From: Palsa-661 sp035535015
GTDB lineage: Bacteria > Actinomycetota > Acidimicrobiia > Acidimicrobiales > UBA8190
Assembly: GCA_035535015.1 (NCBI GenBank)
Contig: DATLQU010000004.1
Span: forward strand, 144,307 to 208,306
DNA length: 64,000 bases
Reading direction: 5' to 3'
Every line of letters starts with the position of its first letter. Position 1 is the stretch's first letter. Made by a program: the position numbers and the translations under genes. Shown in pieces: positions 1 through 8,861 of the stretch. The notes beneath the pieces were generated by a model. It was not told the DNA's origin. It saw only the letters and a program-made list of their open reading frames with translations, and did no database searches.

Positions 1-2
1 AA

Positions 3-1253
3 TCGGGGGCGGCCGGGGTCTTCGTGATCCCCGAGTTCCGAGGTGAGGACCTGGCCGGTACCCTCGGCTCGATCCGGGCCGAACTTCCGGCATTGCGGCA
101 GGTGGAGTCCCTGACCGTGGCCGGTTGGGAGGCGTTCTGTGCCGACGCCGACGCCGACGACCCGGGGTTGCTGCTGCGTCGGGAGCCGTCGGCGGACGAC
201 GTGGCCCAGTTGATCTTCACTTCGGGGACCACGGGGACAGCCAAGGGGGCGCTGCTCACCCACCGGGGGATGACCAACGCGGCGCGCTTCGGGGCGATCC
301 GTTTCGGGATGGGGGCCGGTGACGTCTACGTGCACACCATGCCCCTGCACCATGTCGGCGGTCAGGTGGTGGCGTTCCAGATCTGCCAGCAGCGGGCCAG
401 CGCCGTACTGCTCGAGTCATTCGATCCCGGTCTGGTGCTCGAGCTGATCGAGACGGAGCGGGCCAGCCTGACGTGCGGGGTGCCCACCATGTTGCTGGCC
501 ATGATCGAACACCCCGAGAGGGCACGGCGCGATCTCTCGTCGCTGCGGAGCGTGAGTGGCGGGGGATCGGTGGTACCGAGCGAGCTGGTTCGTCACATCG
601 AAGAGAGCCTGGCCGTGCGCTTCACCGTCGTCTTCGGCCAGACCGAGGCCTCGGGATTCATCTCCCAGACCGAGCTCGACGATTCCGACGAGGAGAAGGC
701 CGGCAGCCTGGGCCGTCCGTTGGCGGGGGTGGAGGCGCGGGTGGTCGACCCCGAAACCGAGGCCGTCGTCGCCATCGGCGCCGTGGGGGAGCTGCAGGTA
801 CGCGGTCCGAACGTGATGGCCGGCTATCACGAGCAGCCGGAGGCGACGGTCGAGACCCTGTCGGCCGACGGTTGGTTGCGGACCGGGGATCTCGTGACCA
901 TGGACGCCGGCGGGGTGCTGCGGATGGTGGGGCGGCGCAAGGAGATGATCGTGTCGGGGGGCGAGAATCTCTTCCCCGTCGAGATCGAGAACGCCATCTC
1001 CGCCCATGACCAGGTGGCCCAGGTGGCGGTGGTGGGTGTGCCCGACCGGCGGTGGGGAGAGGCGGCGGTGGCTTTCGTCCGACGCGTCCCCGGCGCCACG
1101 GTGGACGGCGCGGTGCTGGAGAGGTTCCTGAGGCAGAGGTTGGCCGGCTTCAAGGTGCCGCGGCGTTGGGTGTTCGTCGACAGCTTTCCGCTGACGGCAT
1201 CGGGGAAGGTGCAGAAGTTCGTGCTGCGCCACCGCCTGGTGGAGGAGCCCTGA
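3..1253 (+). CDS. Acyl-CoA synthetase (AMP-forming ligase), 5' partial
   Basis: Member of the ANL superfamily that activates a carboxylic acid with ATP and transfers it to CoA. The reading frame is open to the left edge and the residues before the first GTG (GAAGVFVIPEF) still look like this family, so about 100 N-terminal residues lie outside the window. Visible motifs in order: the phosphate-binding loop LIFTSGTTGTAKG near bases 207-250, the A5-like VVFGQTEASG, the hinge region GWLRTGDL and GRRKEMIVSGGENLFPVEIE, and the C-terminal catalytic lysine in LTASGKVQKF. The substrate cannot be read from sequence; the neighbourhood of acyl-CoA dehydrogenase and P450 suggests a fatty, cyclic or steroid-derived acid. 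It is followed by 170 bases before the ABC transporter genes. Confidence 0.9.
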   Translation, partial: SGAAGVFVIPEFRGEDLAGTLGSIRAELPALRQVESLTVAGWEAFCADADADDPGLLLRREPSADDVAQLIFTSGTTGTAKGALLTHRGMTNAARFGAIRFGMGAGDVYVHTMPLHHVGGQVVAFQICQQRASAVLLESFDPGLVLELIETERASLTCGVPTMLLAMIEHPERARRDLSSLRSVSGGGSVVPSELVRHIEESLAVRFTVVFGQTEASGFISQTELDDSDEEKAGSLGRPLAGVEARVVDPETEAVVAIGAVGELQVRGPNVMAGYHEQPEATVETLSADGWLRTGDLVTMDAGGVLRMVGRRKEMIVSGGENLFPVEIENAISAHDQVAQVAVVGVPDRRWGEAAVAFVRRVPGATVDGAVLERFLRQRLAGFKVPRRWVFVDSFPLTASGKVQKFVLRHRLVEEP

Positions 1254-1423
1254 GCTCCGGCCCGGGCTCGGTTGACGGCGCCGCGCCCTACGGGGCGTCG
1301 GGGATTGGTAGAAAGTGTCGTGTCGGCCCCGCGCCCCGGGGTCCCGCGATGGCAGCCCGGGCAGGCCGACGGAGCGTCGAGACCCTGCGCCCATCCTCCG
1401 TCGCTCGGCATGAGGAGAGGCAC

Positions 1424-2389
1424 GTGATCGAGGCGAGGGGTCTGACCAAGCACTACGGCGAGACCACCGCGGTGAGCGACCTGTCCTTCGACGTCCGACC
1501 CGGTCAGGTGACCGGCTTCCTCGGGCCCAACGGCTCGGGGAAGTCCACCACCATGCGACTGATCATGGGTCTCGACCGGCCCGACGCCGGTCAGGTCACG
1601 CTGAACGGCCGGACCTACCGGGACCTGCCATGGCCGTTGCGCGAGGTGGGCGCGCTGCTCGAGGCCAAGGCCATCCATCCCGGCCGCAGCGCCTTCGACC
1701 ATCTCTGGGCCCTGGCCCAGACGAACGACATCGCCCGCTCCCGGGTGAACGATGTCCTCGACCAGGTCGGTCTGTCCTCGGTGGCCGGCCGGCGGGCGGG
1801 GAAGTTCTCGCTCGGCATGGGCCAGAGACTCGGGATCGCCGGGGCGTTGCTCGGCGATCCCGGGATCCTGCTCTTCGACGAGCCGATCAACGGGCTCGAC
1901 CCCGAGGGCATCCGCTGGGTCCGGCATCTGCTGCGGGGTCTGGCCGCCGAGGGTCGGACCGTTTTCGTCTCGAGCCACCTGATGAGCGAGATGGCCCTGA
2001 CCGCCGATCGGCTGGTCGTGATCGGCCGGGGCCGGTTGATCGCCGAGATGCCGGTGGCCGAGTTCATCGCCTGCAACTCCCGGCAGTTCGTCCGGGTACG
2101 GATCGCCCAGGACTCCGAGGCGACGGCACTGGCCGATGCCCTGGCCGGGGTCGGCGCCCAGGTCGTCGAAGACGACGGGGCCATGTGCGTCACCGGTCTC
2201 TGTGCCGCCGAGATCGGGGAGTTGGCGGCGTCGGTCGGTGCCACCCTGCACGAATTGTCCCCCCAGATGGCGTCGCTCGAGGACGCGTTCATGGAGCTCA
2301 CGGGCGACAGCGTCGAGTTCCGGGTGCACGACGCCCCCGATGACGACGTCCGGGAGAGCGACATCGAGCTGGCTCCGGTGAAGAGGTGA
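1424..2389 (+). CDS. ABC transporter ATP-binding protein
   Basis: ATPase subunit of an ABC-2 type exporter, 321 aa. Walker A GPNGSGKST is at residues 34-42, a variant signature FSLGMGQRL at about 128-136 (this GMGQ form is common in the bacitracin/antibiotic-resistance-type ATPases), and Walker B ILLFDEP at about 148-154, followed by the H-loop region SSHLMSE. The remaining 100 residues form the accessory C-terminal region usual in this group. A GTG start preceded by GAGGAGAGG (1412-1420) was chosen over the longer upstream frame, which has no family similarity. The permease gene begins 7 bases after its stop, so the two form one transcription unit. The exported substrate is unknown. Confidence 0.93.
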   Translation: MIEARGLTKHYGETTAVSDLSFDVRPGQVTGFLGPNGSGKSTTMRLIMGLDRPDAGQVTLNGRTYRDLPWPLREVGALLEAKAIHPGRSAFDHLWALAQTNDIARSRVNDVLDQVGLSSVAGRRAGKFSLGMGQRLGIAGALLGDPGILLFDEPINGLDPEGIRWVRHLLRGLAAEGRTVFVSSHLMSEMALTADRLVVIGRGRLIAEMPVAEFIACNSRQFVRVRIAQDSEATALADALAGVGAQVVEDDGAMCVTGLCAAEIGELAASVGATLHELSPQMASLEDAFMELTGDSVEFRVHDAPDDDVRESDIELAPVKR

Positions 2390-2396
2390 GGCGGTC

Positions 2397-3227
2397 ATGT
2401 CGGTGGTGACGGTCGGAACCCCGGCGCTACCCTCGGACCGCGACAAGCTGGCCGGGGCGCTGCGGTCGGAGTGGACGAAGCTGCGCAGTGTCCGTTCCAC
2501 CAGCTGGAGCCTGGTGGCCACGGCCGTTCTGACCATCGCCATCGGGATCCTGGCCACCAGCACCGAAGCCGGCCGCTGGGCCCACGCCAACAGCGGTGAC
2601 CGGCGGGCCTTCGATCCCACCAGCCTGAGCCTGGCCGGCTTCCTCTTCGGTCAGTTGGCCATCGGCGTCCTCGGCGTCCTGGTGGTGAGCGCCGAGTACA
2701 GCACGGGCACCATCCGGGCCACCTTCGGCGCCATCCCCCGCCGGACTCTGGTCCTGGGCGCCAAGGTGGCCGTGTTCAGCGGCGTGGCCTTCGTGCTCGG
2801 CGAGGTCCTGGCCTTCTCGTCGTTCTTCATCGGCCAGGCCGTGCTGTCCGGCTCCGCCCCCACGGCCACGCTCGGTCAGCCCGGGGTCCTGCGGGCGGTG
2901 ATCGGCGGGGGACTCTTCCTGACCGTGCTCGGACTGTTCGCCCTGGGGCTGGGGACGATCGTCCGGCACAGCGCCGGTGCCATCACCGGATTCGTAGCCA
3001 TCTTCTTCGTCATCCCGCTGATCGTGGAGGCGTTACCGTCCTCCATCAAGGACGCGGTGGGGAAATACCTGCCCGACAACATCGGCGCCACCATGACCAC
3101 GGTGAAGCAGGGCTTTCGGACCGATGTCCCGACCTTTTCACCGTGGGTCAGCTTCGGACTGCTGTGCGGCTACGCCGCCGCCGCCCTCGTGGTCGGCGGC
3201 ATCCTGCTGGCCCGGCGAGACGCTTGA
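2397..3227 (+). CDS. ABC-2 type transporter permease
   Basis: Membrane subunit of 276 aa pairing with the ATPase just upstream. An N-terminal cytoplasmic stretch with the LRSEWTKLRSVRSTSWS motif typical of this permease type is followed by about six hydrophobic segments (near residues 38-55, 80-105, 120-145, 160-185, 190-215 and 250-272). The protein ends in a short basic tail (ARRDA). The ATPase and permease together would be a complete half-size exporter. It runs into a convergent ACT-domain relic on the other strand. Confidence 0.88.
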   Translation: MSVVTVGTPALPSDRDKLAGALRSEWTKLRSVRSTSWSLVATAVLTIAIGILATSTEAGRWAHANSGDRRAFDPTSLSLAGFLFGQLAIGVLGVLVVSAEYSTGTIRATFGAIPRRTLVLGAKVAVFSGVAFVLGEVLAFSSFFIGQAVLSGSAPTATLGQPGVLRAVIGGGLFLTVLGLFALGLGTIVRHSAGAITGFVAIFFVIPLIVEALPSSIKDAVGKYLPDNIGATMTTVKQGFRTDVPTFSPWVSFGLLCGYAAAALVVGGILLARRDA

Positions 3228-3629
3228 CCACTGTGATCGGAGCGCGCCCAGCGCCGTGACGGCCCGGTCGACCTGATCGACGGGGACGAGGAGATGGTCG
3301 TGGTGCTAGCCGGCCAGGACGTTGCAGGCGATCTCTTCGGCGGCCAGGGCGGTGGCCACGGCGGCGGTCAGGCCGACGCTGTCGAGGGCCGAGTGGACCT
3401 CGAGGGTCAGCCAGGTGGCGATGAAGCCGGGCTCGATGCCCAGTCTCTCGGCGTCGGCGACCGACACAACTGCGGTCAGACCTTCGTCCTCGTCGACCGT
3501 CGCCGCCACCGACGTTCCGACCGGGAGCCTTACACCGGTCACCACGCACCAACGGCCCGGCCGCCGGCGGACGGTCAGGTGGCCGAGCAACGCGGAGAGG
3601 TCGGGGGGTGGCCATGGCGACGCCAGCAT
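3138..3629 (-). pseudogene. ACT-domain protein interrupted by an in-frame TAG
   Basis: The frame starting at ATG 3629 (or the GTG two codons earlier) encodes an ACT-type small-molecule-binding protein: LTVRRRPGRWCVVTGVRLP, then an AVVSVADAERLG segment, a WLTLEVHSALDSVGL helix and EEIACNVLAG. A TAG at 3306-3308 stops it at 107 residues. Reading through that codon, the same frame continues HHDHLLVPVDQVDRAVTAL, which is the family's conserved last strand and helix, where an aromatic residue (Tyr) would normally precede HHDHL. The most economical explanation is a TAC/TAT to TAG point mutation. After the recognisable end near 3233 the frame runs on to a TGA at 3138-3140, inside the convergent permease gene. 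A truncated functional product is possible but would lack the C-terminal strand. A sequencing error cannot be excluded. Confidence 0.7.
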
Positions 3630-3710
3630 ATGATCCACGGGTCGAAGGAGAATCCCATGGCGCAACACGAGAGGGCGAGCCGCCCCGACGGCGACTGAGA
3701 AGTTGCCCCG

Positions 3711-4550
3711 ATGCAGTTGACACCGCGCTACGACGGAGCTGCGCCCCTGAGCGTCGAGGTGCCGTTCGGGGATCCGTCCGTCCCCCTCGTCCGGCAACGG
3801 CGGCGGATGGCCGAGATGCTGGGCGCTCTCGAAACCGATCAATGGATGGTGGCCAGTCGCTGTGACGGATGGTCTGTCCAGGATGTGATCGCCCACCTCG
3901 CCGGGGTCAACCGCTTCTGGGCGCTGTCCATCCGATCGGGATTGGCCGGCAGCCCCACCCGGTATCTGACCGACTTCGATCCCGTGACCACACCCCAGCG
4001 TATGGTCGAGCCGACGCGGGCACTCGCCCCTGGCGCCGTGCTCGACGACTTCGCCGACAGTGTGGATGATCTGGGCGATGCCATCGGCGGCGTCGATGAC
4101 GCGTCGTGGGAGCGACCGGCTGAGGCACCGCCTGGGCACATCGCGCTTCGCGCCCTCGCTCTCCATGCCCTCTGGGACGCCTGGATCCACGAGCGGGACA
4201 TCATGCTGCCTCTCGGGCTGGTGCCGGTGGAGGAAGCCGACGAAGTGACCGGCAGTCTGCTCTATGCCGCCATCCTGGGTCCGGCGCTGATGGCGGCATC
4301 CGGTCGTCGCCTGTCGGGGAAGCTGGCCATCCGTGCCGATCGGCCGACGATCAACTTCGTCGTCGACGTCGGGGTGTCGGTGGTGGCCCGACCGCCGGCG
4401 GCCGCCGACGCCGATGCGTGGCAGCTGACGGGATCGGCGGTGTCGCTCGTCGAAGGCTTGAGCGCCCGGATGGCTCTGTCCCACGACCTGCCGGCAGACG
4501 ACAGCTGGCTGGTGGACGGGCTGGGGAAGGCGTTCGCTCCCGTCCGCTGA
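3711..4550 (+). CDS. Maleylpyruvate isomerase/DinB-family (TIGR03083-like) protein
   Basis: A 279-aa protein of the actinobacterial family built on the DinB/mycothiol-dependent maleylpyruvate isomerase four-helix fold. Visible signatures are the first helix (RQRRRMAEMLGAL), RCDGWSVQDVIAHLAG at about residues 48-63 with the first metal-ligand histidine, and HALWDAWIHERDIMLPLG at about 145-162 with the HxxxE/D-type metal site. The C-terminal third (ADRPTINFVVDV to SARMAL) resembles the SCP2/C-terminal lobe found in these proteins. The family includes mycothiol-dependent isomerases, but most members have no known reaction, so no substrate is claimed. It stands alone between the ACT relic and the convergent SDR gene. 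Confidence 0.75.
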   Translation: MQLTPRYDGAAPLSVEVPFGDPSVPLVRQRRRMAEMLGALETDQWMVASRCDGWSVQDVIAHLAGVNRFWALSIRSGLAGSPTRYLTDFDPVTTPQRMVEPTRALAPGAVLDDFADSVDDLGDAIGGVDDASWERPAEAPPGHIALRALALHALWDAWIHERDIMLPLGLVPVEEADEVTGSLLYAAILGPALMAASGRRLSGKLAIRADRPTINFVVDVGVSVVARPPAAADADAWQLTGSAVSLVEGLSARMALSHDLPADDSWLVDGLGKAFAPVR

Positions 4551-4570
4551 GAACGTTCGTCGGCCCGGCG

Positions 4571-5527
4571 TCAGGCGAAATGACGTTCGAGTTCGTTGGC
4601 GTAACGAAGACCGAGTCCCGGCCCATGTTCGGCCAACCAGCGCGAGAGAAGGGTCGGACCGGTGGCCGGACCGTCGGTGTCCGCCAGTCCCTCCGCCATG
4701 GCCCGGTACTCGTCCCGGGTGAGAAGCACGTCATGGAGGACGAGGCCCATGATCCGGGAGAGGATCGGCACCGTGGCACCGGGCACATGGATCAGACGAG
4801 CCGGCCGGCCCACGGCATCACCGATGGCCTGGACGAGTTCTACGAACGTCGGCCGTTCAGGTCCGACCGCATCGATGACACTGTCATGCCGCTCGGCCCC
4901 CTTGGTCAGACAGAGCTGGGCCAGGTCGTCGATGTGGATGCCACGGATCCGGTACTGCCCGCGACCACCGACGGCGAAGACGGGGAGATGCCGCAGGAGC
5001 CAGGCGATGTTATTGAGCAGGACACCGTCACCGCCGAAGAGGATGGCGGGTCGGACGATGGCGAAGGAGACATCCGCCTCGGTCAGCGCCCGCTCGACGA
5101 GTGCCTTTCCGCGGAAGTAGGCAAGGGGTGAGTCCACGCTCGGGTGGGTGATGCTGACATGCACGATCCTCTGCACGCCGGCTCGCCGGGCCGCATGGAA
5201 GAGGCTCCGAGAGTTGGCCACGGCGACGTCGTGGTCGGTGCGGTCGTGGGCGAACCGCACCCAGTAGGTGTTGTAGAGAGTGGTAGCCCCGTGGAGCGAC
5301 TCCTCGAGCGCCAGCTGATCGTCGAAGTCCAGAGATCGGACCTCGATGCTCGAGCCCGGCGTGGCCCGGTCCGGGTGCCCGGTGATGGTCCGGACCCGGC
5401 GGCCCGACTCGAGCAGGGCTTTGGCGATGGCCGCCCCCGAATAGCTGAAGGCGCCGGTGACGACGTCCAGCATGGTGTCGTCCGTGGTGTGCGTTTCGGG
5501 CGATCCGACGAGCGCAGTCTTTGTCAT
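4571..5527 (-). CDS. NAD(P)-binding atypical SDR (NDUFA9/NmrA-like)
   Basis: Extended/atypical short-chain dehydrogenase-like protein, 318 aa. After a short N-terminal extension, the nucleotide-binding motif appears as VTGAFSYSGAAIAKAL (TGxxxxxG type), then an LDFDD acidic patch, HVSITHPS and the active-site-like YFRGK, followed by the PAILFGGDG segment typical of NDUFA9-like SDRs. This group often reduces or binds quinone/flavonoid-type or lipid substrates, but no specific one is indicated. Its ATG overlaps the stop of the upstream TetR gene by four bases, so both are co-transcribed and this enzyme is the probable target of that regulator. GGAGAC precedes the start. Confidence 0.82.
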   Translation of the reverse strand: MTKTALVGSPETHTTDDTMLDVVTGAFSYSGAAIAKALLESGRRVRTITGHPDRATPGSSIEVRSLDFDDQLALEESLHGATTLYNTYWVRFAHDRTDHDVAVANSRSLFHAARRAGVQRIVHVSITHPSVDSPLAYFRGKALVERALTEADVSFAIVRPAILFGGDGVLLNNIAWLLRHLPVFAVGGRGQYRIRGIHIDDLAQLCLTKGAERHDSVIDAVGPERPTFVELVQAIGDAVGRPARLIHVPGATVPILSRIMGLVLHDVLLTRDEYRAMAEGLADTDGPATGPTLLSRWLAEHGPGLGLRYANELERHFA

Positions 5528-6174
5528 GGCGTCTCCTTTGACGTCGGTCGGTTCAGGGCTTCGAACAGGCCGGCCAGCTGCTTGGCGTGCGAGAAGAGCG
5601 CCAGGGAACGGTGGCGCTCACCTTCGAGGTGGCTGAGCATCTCCAGCCCCAGGTAGAGAGCCACCACGCCGTAGGCGAGGTCACCGGTGGGAAGGACCGA
5701 TTTCAAAGGGGAGTCGCCCAGGGCCTTCCCGACGGCGCTCTCGGCGAATTCGAACCACGGCCCGATCCGAGCGGCCACTTCGGCGCCGAGACCGGGGGTG
5801 GAGGAGCAGCCGGCGATCATCTCCACCAGAACGGTGACGTAGCCGGCATCGAGATCCTCACGGAATATGGCGGCGGCGACGTCAACGAGCTCGGAGGGGG
5901 AGCCGACAACGGCCACGACGGCCTGGTAACGCTCGAGCCTGTCGCTGCTCACGGCGTCCAGGGCGGCCAGCAGCAGATTGGCCACCGAGCCGAAGTGATA
6001 GAAGACGAGCCCCTGGGTCGACCCGGCCCGCTCGGCGATCGCCCGTGCGCTCGCTCCGGCGTAGCCCTCGACCTTCAGGGTCTCGATGGCGGCGTCGATG
6101 AGCACCCGCCGGGTTCCCTCCGACCGGGGAGAACCCGTGTCGGCCACCCTGCTCGACGTCCCGGTCTTGGCCAT
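5524..6174 (-). CDS. TetR-family transcriptional regulator
   Basis: A 216-aa regulator with an N-terminal TetR helix-turn-helix: TRRVLIDAAIETLKVEGYAG followed by ASARAIAERAGSTQGLVFYHF, the classic recognition helix ending YHFGS. The remaining helices form the ligand-binding/dimer domain. The ATG at 6174 was preferred to the GTG at 6198 because GAGGTGA sits just before it and because the longer start would place the putative operator inside the gene. It is first in a two-gene unit with the SDR whose start overlaps its stop. The inverted repeat 12 bases upstream suggests autoregulation. The inducer is unknown. Confidence 0.88.
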   Translation of the reverse strand: MAKTGTSSRVADTGSPRSEGTRRVLIDAAIETLKVEGYAGASARAIAERAGSTQGLVFYHFGSVANLLLAALDAVSSDRLERYQAVVAVVGSPSELVDVAAAIFREDLDAGYVTVLVEMIAGCSSTPGLGAEVAARIGPWFEFAESAVGKALGDSPLKSVLPTGDLAYGVVALYLGLEMLSHLEGERHRSLALFSHAKQLAGLFEALNRPTSKETP

Positions 6175-6185
6175 CGTCACCTCAG

Positions 6186-6203
6186 TTTGAGCAACCACTC
6201 AAA
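6186..6203. promoter_or_regulatory. Candidate TetR operator
   Basis: TTTGAGCAACCACTCAAA forms a perfect 6-bp inverted repeat with a 6-base spacer, and a further half-site GCTCAAA follows at 6210-6216. It lies directly upstream of the TetR start, the usual place for an autoregulatory TetR operator. Seen in sequence; the binding protein is inferred. Confidence 0.5.
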
Positions 6204-6304
6204 GCATACGCTCAAATACGAGGAAAGACCAGTTCCCGGCGGTGGACTGCTGGTCGTCTCCCCGGCTCCGGGAGGTGTCAGGTCTGGGCCCGACCCGCCG
6301 GGAC

Positions 6305-7477
6305 CTATGTCTTCGTCGGCTCGCGGGGGAGTCCGAGGCCGTGCTCGGCCAGAATGTTCCGGTTGATCTCGGTGGTGCCGCCGGCGATGGAGGCGGAAGG
6401 CGATGACGTCAGGTTCCGGGCCCAGCGGCCGCTCAGGCCGTCGAGACCCATCAACGAGACGGCGAGCTCGGCCAGTTCCTGGTCGATGCGGGCCCACATC
6501 AATTTGGTCCCACTGCCGCCGGCGGCCGACGGCGCCGCGCCCCGACCGAGGGCCTCGAGGTCACGGGTCGTCGTCCACCGCATGCAGGCGATCTCGCTGT
6601 AGAGCGCGGCGATCCGGTCCCGGCAGATCGGGTCCTTGAGCGCCGGACTCCGTCGGGCGTCATGGAGCATCTGGTCGAATCGGCGGCTGAGTCCCAGGTG
6701 CAACTTGGCCACCCCGGCCCGCTCGTGGCTGAGGGTGGCCATCGCCACCCGCCACCCTTCGTTCACGGGGCCGAGGAGGGAGGTCGCCGGAACACGAACG
6801 TTGTCGAAGAAGAGATCGGAAAACGTCAGATCCCCCGCCATCGTCCGCACCGGGCGGACGTCGATACCCGGCGACTTCATGTCCACCAGCAGGCAACTGA
6901 TGCCCTTGTGCTTGGCGGCGTCGGGATCGGTGCGGACATAGAGCTGACACCAGTCGGCGAAGCGCCCCAGGCTGTTCCATGTCTTCTGGCCGTTCACCAC
7001 GAAGAGGTCGCCATCGACAACGGCTGAGGTGCGCAGCGATGCCAGATCGGACCCTGCGTCGGGCTCCGACATGCCCTGGCACCAGATCTCGTCACCGCGC
7101 AGCATCGGGGTGAGAAAGCGCGACATCTGCTCCTCGGTGCCGTACTGCATGATCGCCGGGGCGATGTTCGAGACGCCGATGACGTTGACAGGTCCCGGGG
7201 CCTCGGCACGCGCCATCTCCTCGTGGAAAGCCAGTTGCAGCTCGACGTCGGCGTCACGTCCGCCGAACCGCTTCGGCCATGAGACGGCGGCCCAACCTCC
7301 GTCGAAGAGAGTGCCGCTCCATCGTCTGAGGATCTCGAGGTTGTCACCCTCGTCGTAGCCCTCCCGGCCGGCGCCGACGACGTCAGCGGTCAGATGTTCC
7401 TCGAGCCATAGGGCCAACGAGCGACGAAAGGCCGCGACCTCACTGGCGTCTTCGACCGGTTGCGGCTGTCTGGACAT
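6305..7477 (-). CDS. Acyl-CoA dehydrogenase
   Basis: FAD-dependent acyl-CoA dehydrogenase of normal length (390 aa), introducing an alpha-beta double bond into an acyl-CoA. The N-terminal helical domain is followed by the flavin-contacting beta-domain motif CQGMSEPDAGSDLASL near residues 135-150 and the FVVNGQKTWNS segment; the C-terminal helical domain has GLDGLSG and the family's IAGGTTEINRNILAEHGLGLPR. The sequence type is that of actinobacterial FadE proteins used for sterol side chains and other branched acyl-CoAs, which fits the CYP142-like P450 immediately upstream. It lies 89 bases downstream of that P450 on the same strand; the start has no strong Shine-Dalgarno. Confidence 0.92.
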   Translation of the reverse strand: MSRQPQPVEDASEVAAFRRSLALWLEEHLTADVVGAGREGYDEGDNLEILRRWSGTLFDGGWAAVSWPKRFGGRDADVELQLAFHEEMARAEAPGPVNVIGVSNIAPAIMQYGTEEQMSRFLTPMLRGDEIWCQGMSEPDAGSDLASLRTSAVVDGDLFVVNGQKTWNSLGRFADWCQLYVRTDPDAAKHKGISCLLVDMKSPGIDVRPVRTMAGDLTFSDLFFDNVRVPATSLLGPVNEGWRVAMATLSHERAGVAKLHLGLSRRFDQMLHDARRSPALKDPICRDRIAALYSEIACMRWTTTRDLEALGRGAAPSAAGGSGTKLMWARIDQELAELAVSLMGLDGLSGRWARNLTSSPSASIAGGTTEINRNILAEHGLGLPREPTKT

Positions 7478-7566
7478 GGGGGTGAGACCTCGGTTGGAGT
7501 GGGACCGACGGACCCCGGTGCTGGCGTCGATTACAGACGCTCGGACCGGTGTCGGTGGTGGACCGG

Positions 7567-8766
7567 CTACCGGGCCGTCGGGGCAGTGGGGGTGAAACGT
7601 ACCGGCATCGATTCGTAACCGACGATGAAATTGGAGATGCGCAGCGGCAGGGGGTCCTCCGTGGCGATAGCCAGATCGTCGAAGCGGTCGATGAGGCGGT
7701 CGACCATGCCGGCCAGCTCGGCGCGCGCCAACCGATGGCCGAGGCAGAGATGGGCCCCGAACCCGAAGGCCACGTGATCGTTGGGCGTCCGATGGATGTC
7801 GAAGGTCTCGGGATCGTCGAACACCGATGGATCGCGGTTGGCGGCCGGGTAGAGAAGCAGGACGTTCTGGCCGGCCTTGATCGTCTGGCCGTGGAGCTCG
7901 ACGTCACGGGTGGCGTTTCTGTTCATGTTCTTGATGGGGGTGACCCATCGGAGCATCTCTTCGATGGCCCCGGGCACAAGGTCCCGGTCGGCCTTCAATG
8001 CGGCCAGCTGGGCGGGGTGGCGCAGGAGGGCTTCCATCCCCCCGCTGATGACGTGACGACTGGTTTCGTCGCCTCCGATGAGGATGAGAAGGGATTCGTA
8101 GACCAGGGTGCTGTCGTCCAGGCGGTCGCCGTCGATCTCGCCGTGGGCGAGCGCGCCGAGAAGATCGTCGGTCGTTCCCCGCTGTCGGCGTTGGGCGATC
8201 TGGTCGAGCACGTAGCTCTCCCATTCGGAGAAGGCGGTGGCCGCCCGCACGAAGGCGTCGGGATCGGTTGATCCCTGGGACATGAGCATGGTGTCGGACC
8301 ACTCGAGAAGCCGGGACCAGTCGTCGGACGGGAATCCGAGCATGTCGGCGATCATGACCAGGGGAAGAGGAGCGGCGATGTCCGTGACCAGATCACAGGA
8401 GCCCTTTTCGCAAACGGCGTCGAGGATCTCGTCGCAGACCTGCCGGACGCGGGGCTGTCGTATCCGGACGGCCTCGGGAGTGAAGCCGGCGCTCACCAGT
8501 CGCCGCCGCCGACGGTGCTCGGGGGCATCCATGTCGATCATGTAGGGAAGGGGAGTGTTGGGCCGCGATCCCTGTTGGCTGGAGAAGTTCTGGGGGTCCT
8601 GCCCGATGGCCCGGACATCGGCGTAGCGGGTGATGCCCCAGATCTCACCCGCCTCGTCGTAGTAGACGGGCGCATTGTCCCGCATCCAGGCAAAGGCCGG
8701 GTAGGGGTCGCAGGAATAGAAGGTGCCGGCCATCAACTCGATGTTCGGAGCATCAGTGATTGTCAT
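7567..8766 (-). CDS. Cytochrome P450 (CYP142/CYP125-like)
   Basis: Complete 399-aa class I bacterial P450. Seen: the C-helix HRRRRRLVSAGFTP, the I-helix oxygen-activation motif LLILIGGDETSRH (G-D-E-T), the K-helix ExxR in EEMLRWVTP, and the haem loop AFGFGAHLCLGHRLARAEL with the cysteine ligand. The GGDETSRHVISGG form is reminiscent of actinobacterial sterol-side-chain hydroxylases such as CYP142, so oxidation of a steroid or fatty-acid terminus is plausible but unproven. AAAGG precedes the ATG. It lies between an SDR upstream and an acyl-CoA dehydrogenase downstream on the same strand, a sensible oxidative series. No ferredoxin gene is adjacent. Confidence 0.93.
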   Translation of the reverse strand: MTITDAPNIELMAGTFYSCDPYPAFAWMRDNAPVYYDEAGEIWGITRYADVRAIGQDPQNFSSQQGSRPNTPLPYMIDMDAPEHRRRRRLVSAGFTPEAVRIRQPRVRQVCDEILDAVCEKGSCDLVTDIAAPLPLVMIADMLGFPSDDWSRLLEWSDTMLMSQGSTDPDAFVRAATAFSEWESYVLDQIAQRRQRGTTDDLLGALAHGEIDGDRLDDSTLVYESLLILIGGDETSRHVISGGMEALLRHPAQLAALKADRDLVPGAIEEMLRWVTPIKNMNRNATRDVELHGQTIKAGQNVLLLYPAANRDPSVFDDPETFDIHRTPNDHVAFGFGAHLCLGHRLARAELAGMVDRLIDRFDDLAIATEDPLPLRISNFIVGYESMPVRFTPTAPTAR

Positions 8767-8861
8767 TGTCAGTGCCTTTCATCGATCCCGTTCATCGATC
8801 CTGTTCATCGTCGCAGCGGATCGGTCGCCGCACAAGGCGGCCGCCTCCCGGGCAGAAGCGT

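Noticed and set aside
417..1394. Minus-strand frame of 325 residues over the acyl-CoA ligase
   Set aside because: Antisense to a well-conserved CDS and without recognisable motifs.
3306..3308. TAG as a recoded amino acid (pyrrolysine-type readthrough)
   Set aside because: The site replaces a conserved Tyr and nothing else in the window suggests recoding; mutation is simpler.
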